Positions 11,985 to 25,155 of a stretch of 64,000 bases of DNA are shown here, piece by piece; positions within the stretch are counted from its first letter, which is position 1, and the number at the start of each line of letters is the position of its first letter. The position numbers were made by a program, and so were the translations under genes. The notes beneath the pieces were generated by a model. That model was given only the letters and a program-made list of their open reading frames with translations, had not been told where the DNA came from and did not search any database. The DNA comes from Salvelinus alpinus (Eukaryota > Chordata > Actinopteri > Salmoniformes > Salmonidae), in the NCBI RefSeq assembly GCF_045679555.1, contig NC_092115.1, positions 39,218,228 through 39,282,227 of the forward strand, read 5' to 3'.

Positions 11985-12335
11985 GCCTCACAACCGCAGA
12001 CCACGTGTATGGTGTCGTGTGGGCAAGCGGTTTGCTGATGTCAACGTTGTGAATAGAGTTCCCCACGGTGGCGGTGGGTTTATGGTATGGGCAGGCATAA
12101 GCTACGGAAAATGAACACAATTGCATTTTATCGATGGCAATTTGAATGCACAGAAATACAGTGACTAGATCCGGAGGCCCATTTCTTTTAAGGTTTCTGT
12201 GACCAACCGATGCATATCTGTATTCCCAGTCATTTGAAATTCATAGATTAGGGCCTAATGAATTTATTTCAGTTGACTGATTTCCTCATATGAACTGTAA
12301 CTCGTTTATATTTTTGTTCAATATAATTCCTGTGT
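11985..12335 (+). mobile_element. Tc1-like transposon remnant (copy G)
   Basis: Translation across 12055-12170 gives the transposase pattern [15 protein letters not shown]...[12 protein letters not shown], in broken frames. The sequence then jumps to the 3' subterminal region (12190-12335), ending with TATATTTTTGTTCAATATA, the terminus of the same family as the MITE at 58577. The front two thirds of the element and the C-terminal catalytic part are deleted. Confidence 0.65.
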
Positions 12336-12939
12336 CCTGTCTCATCATTAGGAATGGTTATGAAACCTATGAGACATAAAAAAAAGATGGGTAATGAGTA
12401 AGTCTGAACGTACAATGGCTATTTTGTCCGGAATATGTCGATTTTTACATGTTTAAAACTGTTATTTTCCGTGGTACGGTCTAGGGCTAATGTTAGCATT
12501 AGGGAGGTGACAAATGGAAACATTTTCTTAACGTTCAAACAACAATTATTTCATCTGTTTTCTGTTAAAACGATAAGAAAAATGCGGAAAATTCCACATG
12601 ATCTCATAAAAGAGCTGCTGCCAGCAATGGTTTGGGTATCATGGTGCGTCCCTTTCAGATGGTTAAGCATTGCACCTGTACTACCATTCATGTACTGCAC
12701 CTCAATTCCAACTCGCAAAGTTTGCATCTCCTTCTCATTTAAGTTCTCACAGTATTGCCATACAGGACTTCACTGCTGTCTTGCCTTTCTCTGCCATTTT
12801 TCCAGCTGTTAACGACGATGAAGTAGTGGTGAAGAGTCGACTCCAAAATAATGTATGATTCAACTCCCTGCACGTTGACTCCCATTTCTAAATGTCAAGA
12901 TTCAGTATTTTTGGAACGGAGGAGAAGTTGCCGTACTTC

Positions 12940-13545
12940 CAGTGGCGATTTTAGCATGTAAATCTTTGTGGGGCAAACATTTTTTTTTATGCCTGCCAGC
13001 ATAGCCACTACACAACACAATACTAAACACTATAATGGTGACAAACGGTGCCAACAAACTGTTAGGGTCTACATAAAACTGTCCCAACAGCAGAGTCCCA
13101 ACAGCAGACCTTACCACTGCTACACCTGGCTATCAGCGGATCCTTGTCTGGCAGCGAAACAGTTCATTCAGCCTCATTTACTGCCTTTTAAAAAAACATA
13201 GTTGATATGACTGATTTGCCTAAACAAATGTGACAATTGAGATGTACAAACTATGGCATAAGGGGACGATGAGGGGATAAGAGGCAATCCGTAATTTCAA
13301 TTAAGACAACAAGCGAGCTAGGAAGGACGTAGTCAATATAACTATTTGTTCAGCACTTTTGAAATGTACAGCGACAGAATTGAGCCGTTCTCACAGTGTT
13401 CTCCCTGTACACTACGATAAATAAAGGGGGCATAAAAGTAGACAATGAAAGCTCTTACAATATTCGATGATGACATTTCTCTAAAACAGGCTATAAGCTA
13501 AATGTGCACCACCAAGTCAGAACAGTACAATAAGTTATGAGGGGA
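12940..13545. repeat. dispersed repeat, copy 1
   Basis: The first half (12968-13230) is clearly homologous to 37895-38170: the shared order is CCAGCA.AGCCACTACA, GTGACAAAC, CAAACTGTTAGGG, CTACACCTGGCTATCAGC, TTCAGCCTCATTTA. The second half (13230-13545) looks like its continuation. No protein domain. Confidence 0.65.
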
Positions 13546-13624
13546 AAAGGGACCAAATTATTATAGTGAGGCACATGGGCTACTAACAGTTTACTAAACA
13601 ACATAAATGTAGTATTACTTTCTT

Positions 13625-15400
13625 AGTTACAGTATTTGTATTTATTATGGATCCCCATTTCCTGGTGTCCGGCAGATTTAAGGCAGTTATATAATTTTAA
13701 AAACATTACAATACATTCATTACAGAATTCACAACACACTAAGTGTGTGCCCTCAGGCCCATACTCCACTGCCACATATCTACAACACAAAATCCATGTG
13801 TACGTGTGTGTATAGCGCATATGTTATCATGTGTGTGTATGCATGTGTCTGTGCCTATGTTTGTCTTACTTCACAGTCCCCGCTGTTCCATAAGGTGTAT
13901 TTTTACCTGCTTTTTAAATCTGATTTTACTGCTTGCATCAGTTACCTGATGTGTAATAGAGTTTCATGTAGTCATGGCTCTATGTAGTACTGTGCGCCTC
14001 CCATAGTCTGTTCTGGACTTGGGGACTGTGAAGAAACCTCTGGTGGCATGTCTTGTGGAGTATGCATGGTGTTACCTGTTTGCTAGTATTTAAACAGACA
14101 GCTCGGTACCTTCAGCTTGTCAATATCACTTTCAAAAACCAGTAATGATGATGTCAATCTCTCTTCCACTTTGAGCCATGAGAGATTGACATGCATGTCA
14201 TTAATGTTAACTCTCTGTGTACTTTTAAGGGCCAGCCATGCTGCCCTGTTCTGAGCCAACTGCAATTTTCCCTGACCACACTACTGAACAGTAGTCCAGG
14301 TGCGACAAAACCAGGGCCTGTAGGACCTGCCTTGTTGATAGTGTTGTTAACAATGCAAAGCAGCGCTTTATTATGGACAGACTTCTCCCCATCTTAGCTA
14401 CTGTTGTATCAATATGTTTTGACCATGACAGTTTACAATCCAGGGTAACTCCAAGCAGTTTTGTCACCTCAACTTGCTCAATTTCCACATTATTCATTAC
14501 GAGATGTAGTTGAGGTTTAGTGAATGTTTGAGAGGCTTCCATTAAAGAACACCCTCTGTGTTCTGTTAATACAATGCTTTAAGTTGTGGAAATATTTAGG
14601 ACTAACTTATTCCTTTCTATCCATTCTGATACCAACTGCAGCTCTTTGTTAAGTGTTGCAGTCATTTCAGTTGCTGTAGTAGCTGACATGTATAGTGTTG
14701 AGTCATCCGCATACATAGACACACTGGCCTTACTCAAAGCCAATGGCATGTCGTTAGTGAAGATTGAAAAAAGCAAGGGGCCTAAACAGCTACCCTGGGG
14801 AATTCCTGCTACTACCTGGATTATGTTTGAGAGGCTTCCATTAAAGAACACCCTCTGTGTTCTGTTAGACAAGTAACTCTTTATACACATTATAGCGAAG
14901 GGTGTAAAGCCATAACACATCAGTTTTTCGATAATGTCAAAAGCTGCACTCAAGTCTAACAAGACAGCCCCCACAATCATTTTATCATTAATTTCACTCA
15001 GCCAATCATCAGTAATTTGTGTAAGTGCTGTGCTTGTTAAGTGTCCTTCTCTATATGCGTGCTGAAAGTCTGTTTTCAATTTGTTTACTGTGAAATAGCA
15101 TTGTATCTGGTCAAGCACAATTTTTTCCAGAAGTTTACTAAGGGTTGGTAACAGGCTGATTGGTCAGCTATTTGAGCTTTACTATTCTTGACTTTAGCTT
15201 CCCTCCAGGCCTGAGAGCACACATTTTGTAGTAGGCTTAAATTGAAGATGTGGCAAATAGGAGTGTTAATATCGTCCACTATTATCGTCAGTAATTTTCC
15301 ATCCAGATTGTCAATCCCCGGTGGCTTGTCATTGTTAGGCGTACAATGTTGAGCACAGTTTTTCGAGAGATAAATCAGGACAAGCCCGAATTGTGCGATG
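13625..15400 (-). mobile_element. YADD-type LINE (non-LTR retrotransposon), 5'-truncated
   Basis: A minus-strand LINE. The 3' UTR occupies about 13625-14080 and the coding part 14083-15423. Reverse transcriptase motifs are readable: DLSAAFDII, GIPQGSCLGPLLFSIFTNDMP and the catalytic YADD, followed by the thumb/C-terminal region KLLGVTLDCKLSWSKHI and LSHLDYCSVVWSG. The endonuclease is missing, so the 5' end is truncated near 15400. It carries an internal 45-bp duplication (see findings). It belongs to the CR1/L2/Jockey group; the exact clade is not decided. Confidence 0.85.
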
Positions 15401-15423
15401 TAGTAGGGAGTTGTAGTTTCCAA
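14083..15423 (-). pseudogene. LINE reverse transcriptase, broken
   Basis: The reading order on the - strand is 15423-15085 (N-terminal part, with DKPPGIDNLDGKLL), 15118-14579 (palm: DLSAAFD, PQGSCLGP, YADD), 14542-14225 (C-terminal region) and 14265-14083. The frames are separated by frameshifts; the palm segment alone is intact over 179 residues with all three catalytic carboxylate motifs. The enzyme would copy its own RNA at nicked DNA. The duplication at 14524-14568 destroys the join between palm and C-terminal part. Confidence 0.8.
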
Positions 15424-15998
15424 CAGGCCAATATTCTACATACTGTAGTTTAGCACAGAAAATGTGGTTATTAAACTACAACGACCATAATCCATTGCGA
15501 GTTTACTTGTCCGGTCTGAGACGGAGAGAAGAGACAGAAGAACACATTATCGAGAGCAGCTGCTTCTTGAGGTATCTACCTTGAAAATACATGATCTAAG
15601 ATTGTTAGTTGGTATTCAGCAGTCATAAAGTTTGCCTTATTTTCTTTGAAGAACTACTAAAATAGTGATTTTGTCAGACATCATAGGCAGCAGCTCTTCA
15701 GAGATGAGATAACTTGGAATGAAATAAAGTAATCAAATAGGCCTCAAAACAATGTCATATACACAACTGAAATATTTTATTGAAGTAATGTGAATAAATG
15801 GTTAATAAGTGAAAAGCAGTAATGGGCAGTCACTACTATCATGGGACTTGTTGTTGTGTTACAGCATTCAAACCAATGCATAGTGCATTAATGTTTTTGT
15901 TGTTGAAAACAGTGATTCTTTTTTTATAATCTAACAAACCCAACCAACCTCAAAAGAAACTAATCTCTCAGTACGAGCAATAGCTATCTGACATTTGC

Positions 15999-16823
15999 TG
16001 TTGTAGCTAGCATATTGAATTATGCAGGAAAGAGAGACAGTCGTCACTGGTTCAAGGCCAAGTCACCACTAGTCAGGTCTAAGTTGAGTCACTGCGTGGG
16101 AGCTTGGTCCTAACTGCTCGGGAAAAGATGGGCACATGCTGGACGTTCAGAGAAAAGATGGGAACATGCAGGTGGTTCAGCCCCATCCTGGGGTGGGCGA
16201 AACACGTGGGGAAGGCTGCCCTGGTGGAACGGTAGGATCTGTTCCATCTTGGCGTGGGCGAGAACCATGTAGGGTAGGCCATGTGATGGCTATGATGTAG
16301 AAGCGGGAGTCTCTGCTCAATCTCTGTGTTGCGAGACGTGTTAGGAAGGCCACGCAATGGCCGTACGGTGGAAGTGGGAGGCTCTGTCCTGTCTCAGCGT
16401 GGCACGTGTGGGCAAGGCCATGTGAAACTCTTGTGATGGAAATTTTATACATCTGCTTTTCTTATAATTAATTTCTGTGTTCTATTCATGTTCTGTTCTA
16501 ATAACTAATTTATGTGTTCATGCATGTGACTGATTTAATGAATCCTAATTTATCAGTATCCACAATTTGGCAGTACGCCCAGACCTTGTTTTGAGAACAA
16601 AGATATCTCAGTTTCAAGGTCACATGTTATGAACCAGTAATGATTAATTATGCAAAATCATGCAAATATAACTTGTCTGTGTATGGCCGAATATAAGATA
16701 ACTGCTGGGACTGCACCCGCAGGGCTTCTGACAAACGTTCACTATGGTGCATCGAGTTTGACAATAAACAATGATTAATTTAAGATTGACTTCAAGTGTC
16801 CCTGTGGAAGAATTTCCACAACA
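15999..16823 (+). mobile_element. candidate endogenous retrovirus-type LTR
   Basis: This 825-bp segment begins TGTTGT and ends ACAACA, a perfect 6-bp inverted terminal pair with TG...CA ends. In order it holds a GC-rich tandem array (16140-16440), an ATATAAG box at 16691-16697 and an AATAAA signal at 16763-16768, the arrangement of U3-R-U5. It is followed by TGGTGG, as a primer-binding site would start, and a purine-rich leader to 17335 where a LINE tail begins. No second LTR or viral gene was found in the window. No target duplication was verified. Confidence 0.45.
16145..16445. repeat. degenerate ~70-bp tandem repeat
   Basis: At least four related units start near 16175, 16239, 16313 and 16385. 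Each contains a 'TC..(C/G)GTGGG or GTGTTGCG' core, then '(G/C)ACGTGT/ACCATGT...GGAAGGC or AAGGCC', and most end in a 'GTGGAA.GGGA' segment. Divergence is substantial. Confidence 0.55.
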
Positions 16824-17335
16824 TGGTGGTGAATTTCCACAACACTCGGGTCCATCTGGGCCTTTGTAGCAGGCTGCAAGAAGAGAACCTAGACGCGAGG
16901 AAGTTGAGGAGGTCCAGGGTTTGGTTCAGCTAAAGTGCCAGAGCTCCAGGAGGGTGCCAAGTTGGACTGGCCAAGTTGCACTACGGTGAATAAGCTGAGT
17001 CATCCACTCGACTTGGTTGAAGTTTTTGCTTGTAGACGTGCACTAGAGTGGAGAACATCGATGGAGCATTTGGCACAAAGGAGGTGAAAAGAGCTGAAGG
17101 GGGTGGAAGAGGCAATAAGGTAGTGTAAGGTAGGCCAACCCCTCAATCCTGGACCGAGGTTGTGCTGAACCCCCCTTCCTGGTAGGGTAAACCCCCAATT
17201 GTTGACTGGTGTTGTGCTGGACTAGACACCCCAGGGAATGGTAGAAGTGGAGAGAGAGGTATCTTAGTTATCTTATGGTAGTTCTTACAGGAGCCAGTGA
17301 ATATGCACAACGTCCTCTGGAATTAGCGCTGTCTG
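16824..17335 (+). other. leader-like sequence after candidate LTR
   Basis: GA-rich, without an open frame of note. If the preceding LTR call is right, this would be the untranslated leader of a retrovirus-like element cut off at 17336 by a LINE 3' end. The 14-mer GAATTTCCACAACA occurs at 16810-16823 and again at 16831-16844. Confidence 0.3.
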
Positions 17336-17540
17336 TCAAATCAAATCAAATTGTATTGGACACATACACATATTTAGCAGATGTTATTGCGGGTGTAGCG
17401 AAATGCTTGTGTTCCTTGCTCCAACAGTGCAGTAGTATATAACAGTGCAAAAGTATCTCAAACAATCTACAACAATACACACAAATATACAAGTAAAATC
17501 GAATTAAGAAATATATAAATATTAGATCTAGCAATGTTTT

Positions 17541-17768
17541 GGCCTCCCGAGTGGCACAGAGGTCTAAGGCACTGCATCTCAGTGCAAGAGGCGACACTAC
17601 AGTCCCTGGATTGAATCCAGGCTGAATCACATCCGGCCGTGATTGGGAGTCCCATAGGGCAGCGTACAATTGGCCCAGTGTCGTCCGTGTTTGGCCGGGG
17701 TAGGCCATCATTGTAAATAAGAATTTGTTCTTAACTGACTTGCCTAGTTAAATAAAAGGGTAAATTAA
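17541..17768 (+). mobile_element. tRNA-derived SINE
   Basis: The head contains Pol III promoter boxes: A box TGGCACAGAGG near 17552 and B box GGATTGAATCC near 17608. The tail GACTTGCCTAGTTAAATAAA is shared with the LINE 3' end at 49640-49680, which suggests that LINE family's enzyme mobilised it. A 6-bp AATGTT duplication flanks it (17533-17538 and 17773-17778). Inserted in the 3' UTR of the L2-type LINE. Confidence 0.85.
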
Positions 17769-17965
17769 AAATAATGTTGGAGTGGCATTGACTAAAGTAC
17801 AGTAGAATAGAATACAGTATATACATATGAGTAAAGAAGTATGTAAACATTATTAAAGTGACTAGTGTTCCATTATTAAAGTGGTCAGTGATTCCAAGTC
17901 TATGTACGTGTATGTATAGGGCAGCAGCCTCTAAGGCACAGGGTTGCGTGACGGGGTAGTGATGG

Positions 17966-19515
17966 CTATTTAAGTCTGATGGCCTTGAGATAGAAGCTGT
18001 TTTTCAGTCTCTCTGTCCCAGCTTTGATGCACCTGTACTGACCTCGCCTTCTGGATGATAGCGGGGTTAACAGGCTGTGGAACGTGTGGTTGATGTCCTT
18101 GATGATCTTTTTGGCCTTCTGTGACATGGGGTGCTGTAGGTGTCCTGGAGGGCAGGTAGTTTGCCCCCGGTGATCCGTTGTGCAGACCTCACCACCCTCT
18201 GGTTGCCGTACCAGACAATGTATACAACACGACAGGATGCTCTCAATTGTGCATCTGTAAAAGTTTGAGAGTTTTTTGTGGCCAGGCCAAATTTCTTCAG
18301 CCTCCTGAGGTTTAAGATGCGGTGTTGCGTCTTTGTCACCCACACTCTGTGTGGGTGGACCATTTCAGATCGTCAGTGACGTGTATGCCGAGGAACTTGA
18401 AGCTTTCCACCTTCTCCACTGCGGTCCCGTTGATGTGGATAGGGGGGTGCTCCCTCTGCTGTTTCCTGAATTCCACGATCAGCTCCTTTGTTTTGTTGAC
18501 ATTGAGTGAGAGGGTATTTTCCTGGCACCACTCTCTCGGGGCCCTCATCTCGTCATTGTTGGTAATCAGGCCTACTACTGTTGTCGTCTGCAAACTTCAT
18601 GATTGAGTTGGAGTCGTGTGTGGCCACGCAGTCATGGGTGAACAGGGAGTACAGGAGGGGTCTGAGCATCCACCCTTGTGGGGCTTCTGTGTTGAGGATC
18701 AGCATAGTGGAGGTGTTGTTTTCTACCTTCACCACCTGGTGGCAGCCCGTCAGGAGGTCCAGGACCCAGTTGCACAGGGCGGGGTTCAGACCCAGGGCCC
18801 TGAGCTTAATGATGAGCTTGGAGGGTACTATGGTGTTGAATGCTGAACTATAGTCAATGACCAGCATTCTTACATAGGTATTCATCTTGTCCAGATGGGA
18901 TAGTGTAGTGTGCAGTGCGATGGCAATTGCATCATCTGTGGATCTTTTGGGGTGGTAAGCAAATTGAAGAGGGTCTAGGGTATCAGGTAAGGTAGAGGTG
19001 ATATGATTCTTGACTAGTCTCTCAAAGTACTTCATGATGACAGAAGTGAATGCTACGGGGCGATAGTCATTTACTTCAGTTGCCTTTGCTTTCTTGGGTA
19101 CAGGAACAATAGTTGACATCTTGAAGCAAGTGGGGACAATAGACTGGGATAGGGAGAGATTGAATATGTCCGTAAAAACTCCAGCCAGCTGGTCTGCCCA
19201 TGCTCTGAGGATGCAGCTAGGGATGCCGTCTGGGCTGGCAGCCTTGCGACTGTTAACACGCTTAAATGTCTTACTCACATCGGCCACGGAGAAGGAGAGC
19301 CCACAGTCCTTGGTAGCGGACCACGTCGGTGGCACTGTGTTATCCTCAAAGCGGGCGAAGAAGGTGTTTAGCTTGTCCGGTAGCAAGACGTAGGTGTCCG
19401 CGACATAACTGGTTTTCCCTTTGTAATCTGTGATTGTCTGTAGACCCTGCCACATACAGTACGTCTCGTGTCTAAGCTGTTTATTTGCGACTCCACTTTG
19501 TCTCTGTACTGACAT
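17966..19515 (-). pseudogene. LINE reverse transcriptase and C-terminal region
   Basis: The first frame (19515-18553, 320 residues) contains KAASPDGIPSCIL, NDYRPVAFTSVIMK, the catalytic DYSSAFNTI, a damaged [18 protein letters not shown] (normally [10 protein letters not shown]) and the catalytic FADD. The second frame (18593-18336) gives NVNKTKELIVEFRK and FKFLGIHVTDDL; the third (18363-17966) gives the conserved KNSQTFTDAQLRAS and VVRSAQRITGGKLP region. Breaks near 18570 and 18340 separate them. The altered PQG box and the frameshifts make an active enzyme unlikely. Confidence 0.85.
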
Positions 19516-19735
19516 TTAGGCTACACGGAGTGAATAACTACACTGTTTGTATTCTGCCATATTACCAGTCACCTTGTCATGGTTAAATTAGGTGTTTCGT
19601 GCTTTCAGTTTTGCGCGAATGCTGACATCTATCCACGGTTTCTGGTTTGGGAAGGTTTTAATAGTCACAGTGGGTACAACATATCCTATACACTTCCTGA
19701 TGAACTTAGGCACCGTATCAGTTTATTCGTCAATG

Positions 19736-20236
19736 TTATTCTGAGGCTACCCGGAACATATCCCAGTCCGCGTGATCAAAACAGTCTTGAAGCATGGATT
19801 GAGATTGGTCAGACCATCGTTGAATAGTCCTTAGTACGGGTATTTCCTGTCTGAGTTTCTGCCTATAGGAAAGGAGGAGCAAAATGGAGTCGTGATCAGA
19901 TTGGCCGAAGGGAGGGCAGGTGAGGGCCTTGTTGGCACTTCGAAGTTGAGTAGCAGCGGACAATATTTTATCAGCGCGAGTACTACAGTCAATGTGTTGG
20001 TAGAACTTCGGTAGCCTTTTCCTCAAATTTGCTTTGTTAAAATCCCCAGCTACAATAAATGCTGCCTCAAGATATGTGGTTTCCAGTTGGCATAAAGTCC
20101 AGTGTAGTTCCTTGAGGACCGTTGTGGTATTGCCTTGAGGGGTAATATACACGGCTGTTACTATAACCGAAGTGAATTCTCTTGGAAGGTAATACGGTCG
20201 GCATTTGATTGTGAGGTATTCTAGGTCAGGTGACAA
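19736..20236 (-). pseudogene. LINE APE-like endonuclease fragment
   Basis: The 166-residue frame carries the exonuclease-endonuclease-phosphatase signatures: AVYITPQGN, FIVAGDFN (metal/active-site Asn) and FGQSDHDSILL (catalytic His). These belong to the C-terminal half of the fold; the N-terminal half with the first Glu is out of frame upstream. The domain would nick target DNA to prime reverse transcription. It is separated from the reverse transcriptase frame by stops. Confidence 0.8.
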
Positions 20237-20855
20237 AAAGACTTGAGTTTCTGTATGTTATCACAATCACACCATGAGTAGTAAATCATGAAACGAACAC
20301 CCCCGCCTTTCTTCTTCCTGGAGAGTTCTTTATTCCTGTCTGCGCGATGTACTGAGAACCCAGTTAGCTGTATGGATGGGGACAGTATTATCCCGAGAGA
20401 GCCATGTTTCCATGAAAGAGTATTTTACAATCCCTGATGTCTCTCTGGAAGGAGATCCTCCCCCTGAGCTTGTCTACTTTATTATCTAGACTGAACATTA
20501 GCGAGTAATATACTCTGAAGCGGTGGATGGAGTGCACGCCTCCTGAGTCGGACTAGAAGTCCACTCAAAATAACTCTTCTCCGCAGGCAGTGTTTTGGAA
20601 CAGCCCCTGGAATAAATTCATTTGCCCTGGGGTTACGAACAAAGGATCTAATTTGGGAAAGTCATATTCCTGGTCGTAATGCTGGTGAGTTACCGCCGCT
20701 CTGATATCCAAAAGTTATTTCCGGCTGTATGTAATAACACAAGAAAAATTCTGGGCTAATAATGTAAGAAATAACAGACAAAATAACAAAATAGTGCAAA
20801 GTTGCTAAGGAGCAGAGCTGCCATATCTTTCAGCGCCATCTTACACCATCTTTAG

Positions 20856-22717
<1,862 letters not shown>

Positions 22718-22816
22718 GTAAATTAAGGATAGCTCAGTGCTGTGCTAGCAGAGCTGTGGTGATACATCTGTACAGCCCAAAGAAAATACAGAGAACACAC
22801 ACAATACGTATGGACC

Positions 22817-23347
22817 CAGAGGAGATGTCTGGATGTGAGATAGTACTAAGGAGTCCGGAGCAGGGAAGGAACACTCAGAGGAGATGTCTGGATGTGAGAT
22901 AGTACTAAGGAGTCCGGAGCAGGGAAGGAACACTCAGAGGAGATGTCTGGATGTGAGATAGTACTAAGGAGTCCGGAGCAGGGAAGGAACACTCAGAGGA
23001 GATGTCTGGATGTGAGATAGTACTAAGGAGTCCGGAGCAGGGAAGGAACACTCAGAGGAGATGTCTGGATGTGAGATAGTACTAAGGAGTCCGGAGCAGG
23101 GAAGGAACACTCAGAGGAGATGTCTGGATGTGAGATAGTACTAAGGAGTCCGGAGCAGGGAAGGAACACTCAGAGGAGATGTCTGGATGTGAGATAGTAC
23201 TAAGGAGTCCGGAGCAGGGAAGGAACACTCAGAGGAGATGTCTGGATGTGAGATAGTACTAAGGAGTCCGGAGCAGGGAAGGAACACTCAGAGGAGATGT
23301 CTGGATGTGAGATAGTACTAAGGAGTCCGGAGCAGGGAAGGAACACT
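22817..23347. repeat. 59-bp minisatellite, nine copies
   Basis: The 59-bp unit beginning CAGAGGAGATGTCTGGATGT is repeated exactly nine times (531 bp) with no differences visible by eye. The unit length is not a multiple of three, so reading frames rotate. Confidence 0.97.
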
Positions 23348-23929
23348 CAGTGTTCACGCATGTGGCAGCCTAAAGTCAAGACAACCCACTAGAAAAAGTC
23401 AACCGATCAGCATTTCATTTTGTCTGGTGTTCCAGTTGTCAACAAACTTTGAATTTTCTCTTTAAATAATCTACATGTTGATCTCGTTCAGATTTCTGGG
23501 TGAAGTCTGAGATTAATTAAACAAGTCAAAGGTTGTCTGCGTCGATGGCACACAAACACACAGAATGAGAGTGGTGATGAGACAGAGCTGATCGTTAATG
23601 AACTATGTAAACACCAATGACAAGAACAACTATGTCGGCATAAAGTGATTCAGCCAACAAGATAATGTCTTGTGCTTCCTCTTAAACCAGCCACGTCTGT
23701 TTGTGATATTGCAACAACAAAGGAGTTACTGCAGACAGCGAACAACCTTTTTTTCCTCTCCGACATCATTGCACATGTGATAGAACAGCAGAATATGTAC
23801 TGCAGGCTCTTCTCTTTCTCCTCAGTTTCAGCAACAAAACAAAAACAATAACAAAAGTGCTGGGGGCGAACAGTGGCACAGTTTCCTCTAATGCCAATTC
23901 AATCTTTAAGGTATATAGCCTTAGATGTA
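23348..23929. other. no recognisable gene
   Basis: No domain-bearing frame or terminal repeats were identified. Confidence 0.25.
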
Positions 23930-25155
23930 CACTACATGACCAAGTCTGTGGATGCCTGCTCGTCAAACATCTCATTCCAAAATCATGGGCATTAATATGG
24001 AGTTGGTCCCTCCTTTGCTGCTATAACAACCTCCACTCTTCTGGTAAGTGCTCAACAACTGTAGATGTTGGAACATTGCTGTGGGGACTTCCATTCAGCC
24101 ACAATAGCATAAGTGAGGTCGGGCAGTGATGTTGGGCGATTAGGCCTGGCTCGCAGTCGGCATTACGATTCATCCCAAAGGTGTTTGATGGGGTTGAGGT
24201 CAGGGCTCTGTGCAGGCCAGTCAACTTCTTCCACACTGATCACGACAAACCAATTTTGTATGGACCTCGCATTGTGCACGGGGCATTGTCATGCTGAAAC
24301 AAGAAAGGGCCTTCCCCAAAGTGTTGCCACAAAGTTGGAAGCAGAATCGTCTAGAATGTCATTGTATGCTGTCGCGTTAAGATTTCCCTTCACTGGAACT
24401 AAGGGGCCAGAAACATTAAAAAACGCAGACCATTATTCCTCCTCCATCAAACTTTACAGTTGGCACAATGCATTGAGGCAGGTAGCGTTTTCCTGGTATC
24501 CGCCAAACCCAGATTTGTCTGTCGGACTCCCAGATGGTGAAGTGTGATTCATCAATCTAGAGAACATGTTTCAGAGTACCGCCGCTCCAGAGTCCAATGG
24601 CGTTGAGCTTTACACCTCTCCAGCCAACGCTTGGCATTGCGCATGGTGATCTTAGGCTTGTGTGCGGCTGTTCGGCATTGAAACCCATTTCATGTAGCTC
24701 CCGATGAACAGTTCTTGTGCTGACGTTGCTTCCAGAGGCAATTTGGAACTCCGTAGTGAGTGTTGCAACCGAGGACAGACGATTTTTACGCGCTGTGCGC
24801 TTCACACCCGGCGGTCCCGTTTTGTGAGCTTGTATGGCCTACCAATTCGCGGCTGAGCCGTTGTTGCTCCTAGATGTTTCACCTTCACAATAACAGCACT
24901 TACAGATGACCGGGGCAGCTTTAGCAGGGCAGAAATTTGACCAACTGACTTGTTCGAAAGGTGGCATCCTATGATGGTGTCACGTTGAAAGTCGCTGAGC
25001 TGTTCAGTAAGGCCATTCTACTGCAAATATTTGTCTATGGAGATTGCATGGCTGTGTGCTCGATTTTATTGACTTGTCAGCCACGTGTGTGGCTGAAATA
25101 GCTGAATCCACTCATTTGAAGGGGTGTCCACATACTTTTGTGTGTATATATAGTG
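23930..25155 (-). mobile_element. Tc1-like transposon, nearly complete (copy H)
   Basis: Inverted termini CACTACATGACCAAG... at 23930 and ...GGGGTGTCCACATACTTTTG...ATAGTG at 25155, each next to TA. Transposase is on the - strand and decayed. Sister copies lie at 27165 and 58909. Confidence 0.88.
24100..24960 (-). pseudogene. Tc1-like transposase (copy H), broken
   Basis: The - strand frame 24805-24557 encodes the second helix-turn-helix region and the start of the core: NRLSSVATLTTEFQIAS, VSTRTVHRELHEMGF. The catalytic parts downstream (24550-24130) are present as DNA but split by frameshifts and small deletions, for example near 24410. The intact protein would be about 340 residues; the longest surviving frame is 82. 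Confidence 0.8.

Larger units (their letters stand above)
17336..20855 (-). mobile_element. L2/CR1-type LINE, near full length, inactive
   Basis: On the - strand this 3.5-kb element has a 5' region near 20855, an APE-type endonuclease (20236-19736), a reverse transcriptase (19515-18553), a C-terminal region (18593-17966), a 3' UTR and a terminal TTTGATTTGA-type tail (17336-17352). A SINE is inserted in the 3' UTR (17541-17768). Frames are interrupted at several points, so it is not autonomous. Relatives occur at 26490, 46320 and 55080. Confidence 0.88.

Noticed and set aside
22817-23347. CRISPR-like array
   Set aside because: The 59-bp units abut directly with no spacers and the genome is a vertebrate's.
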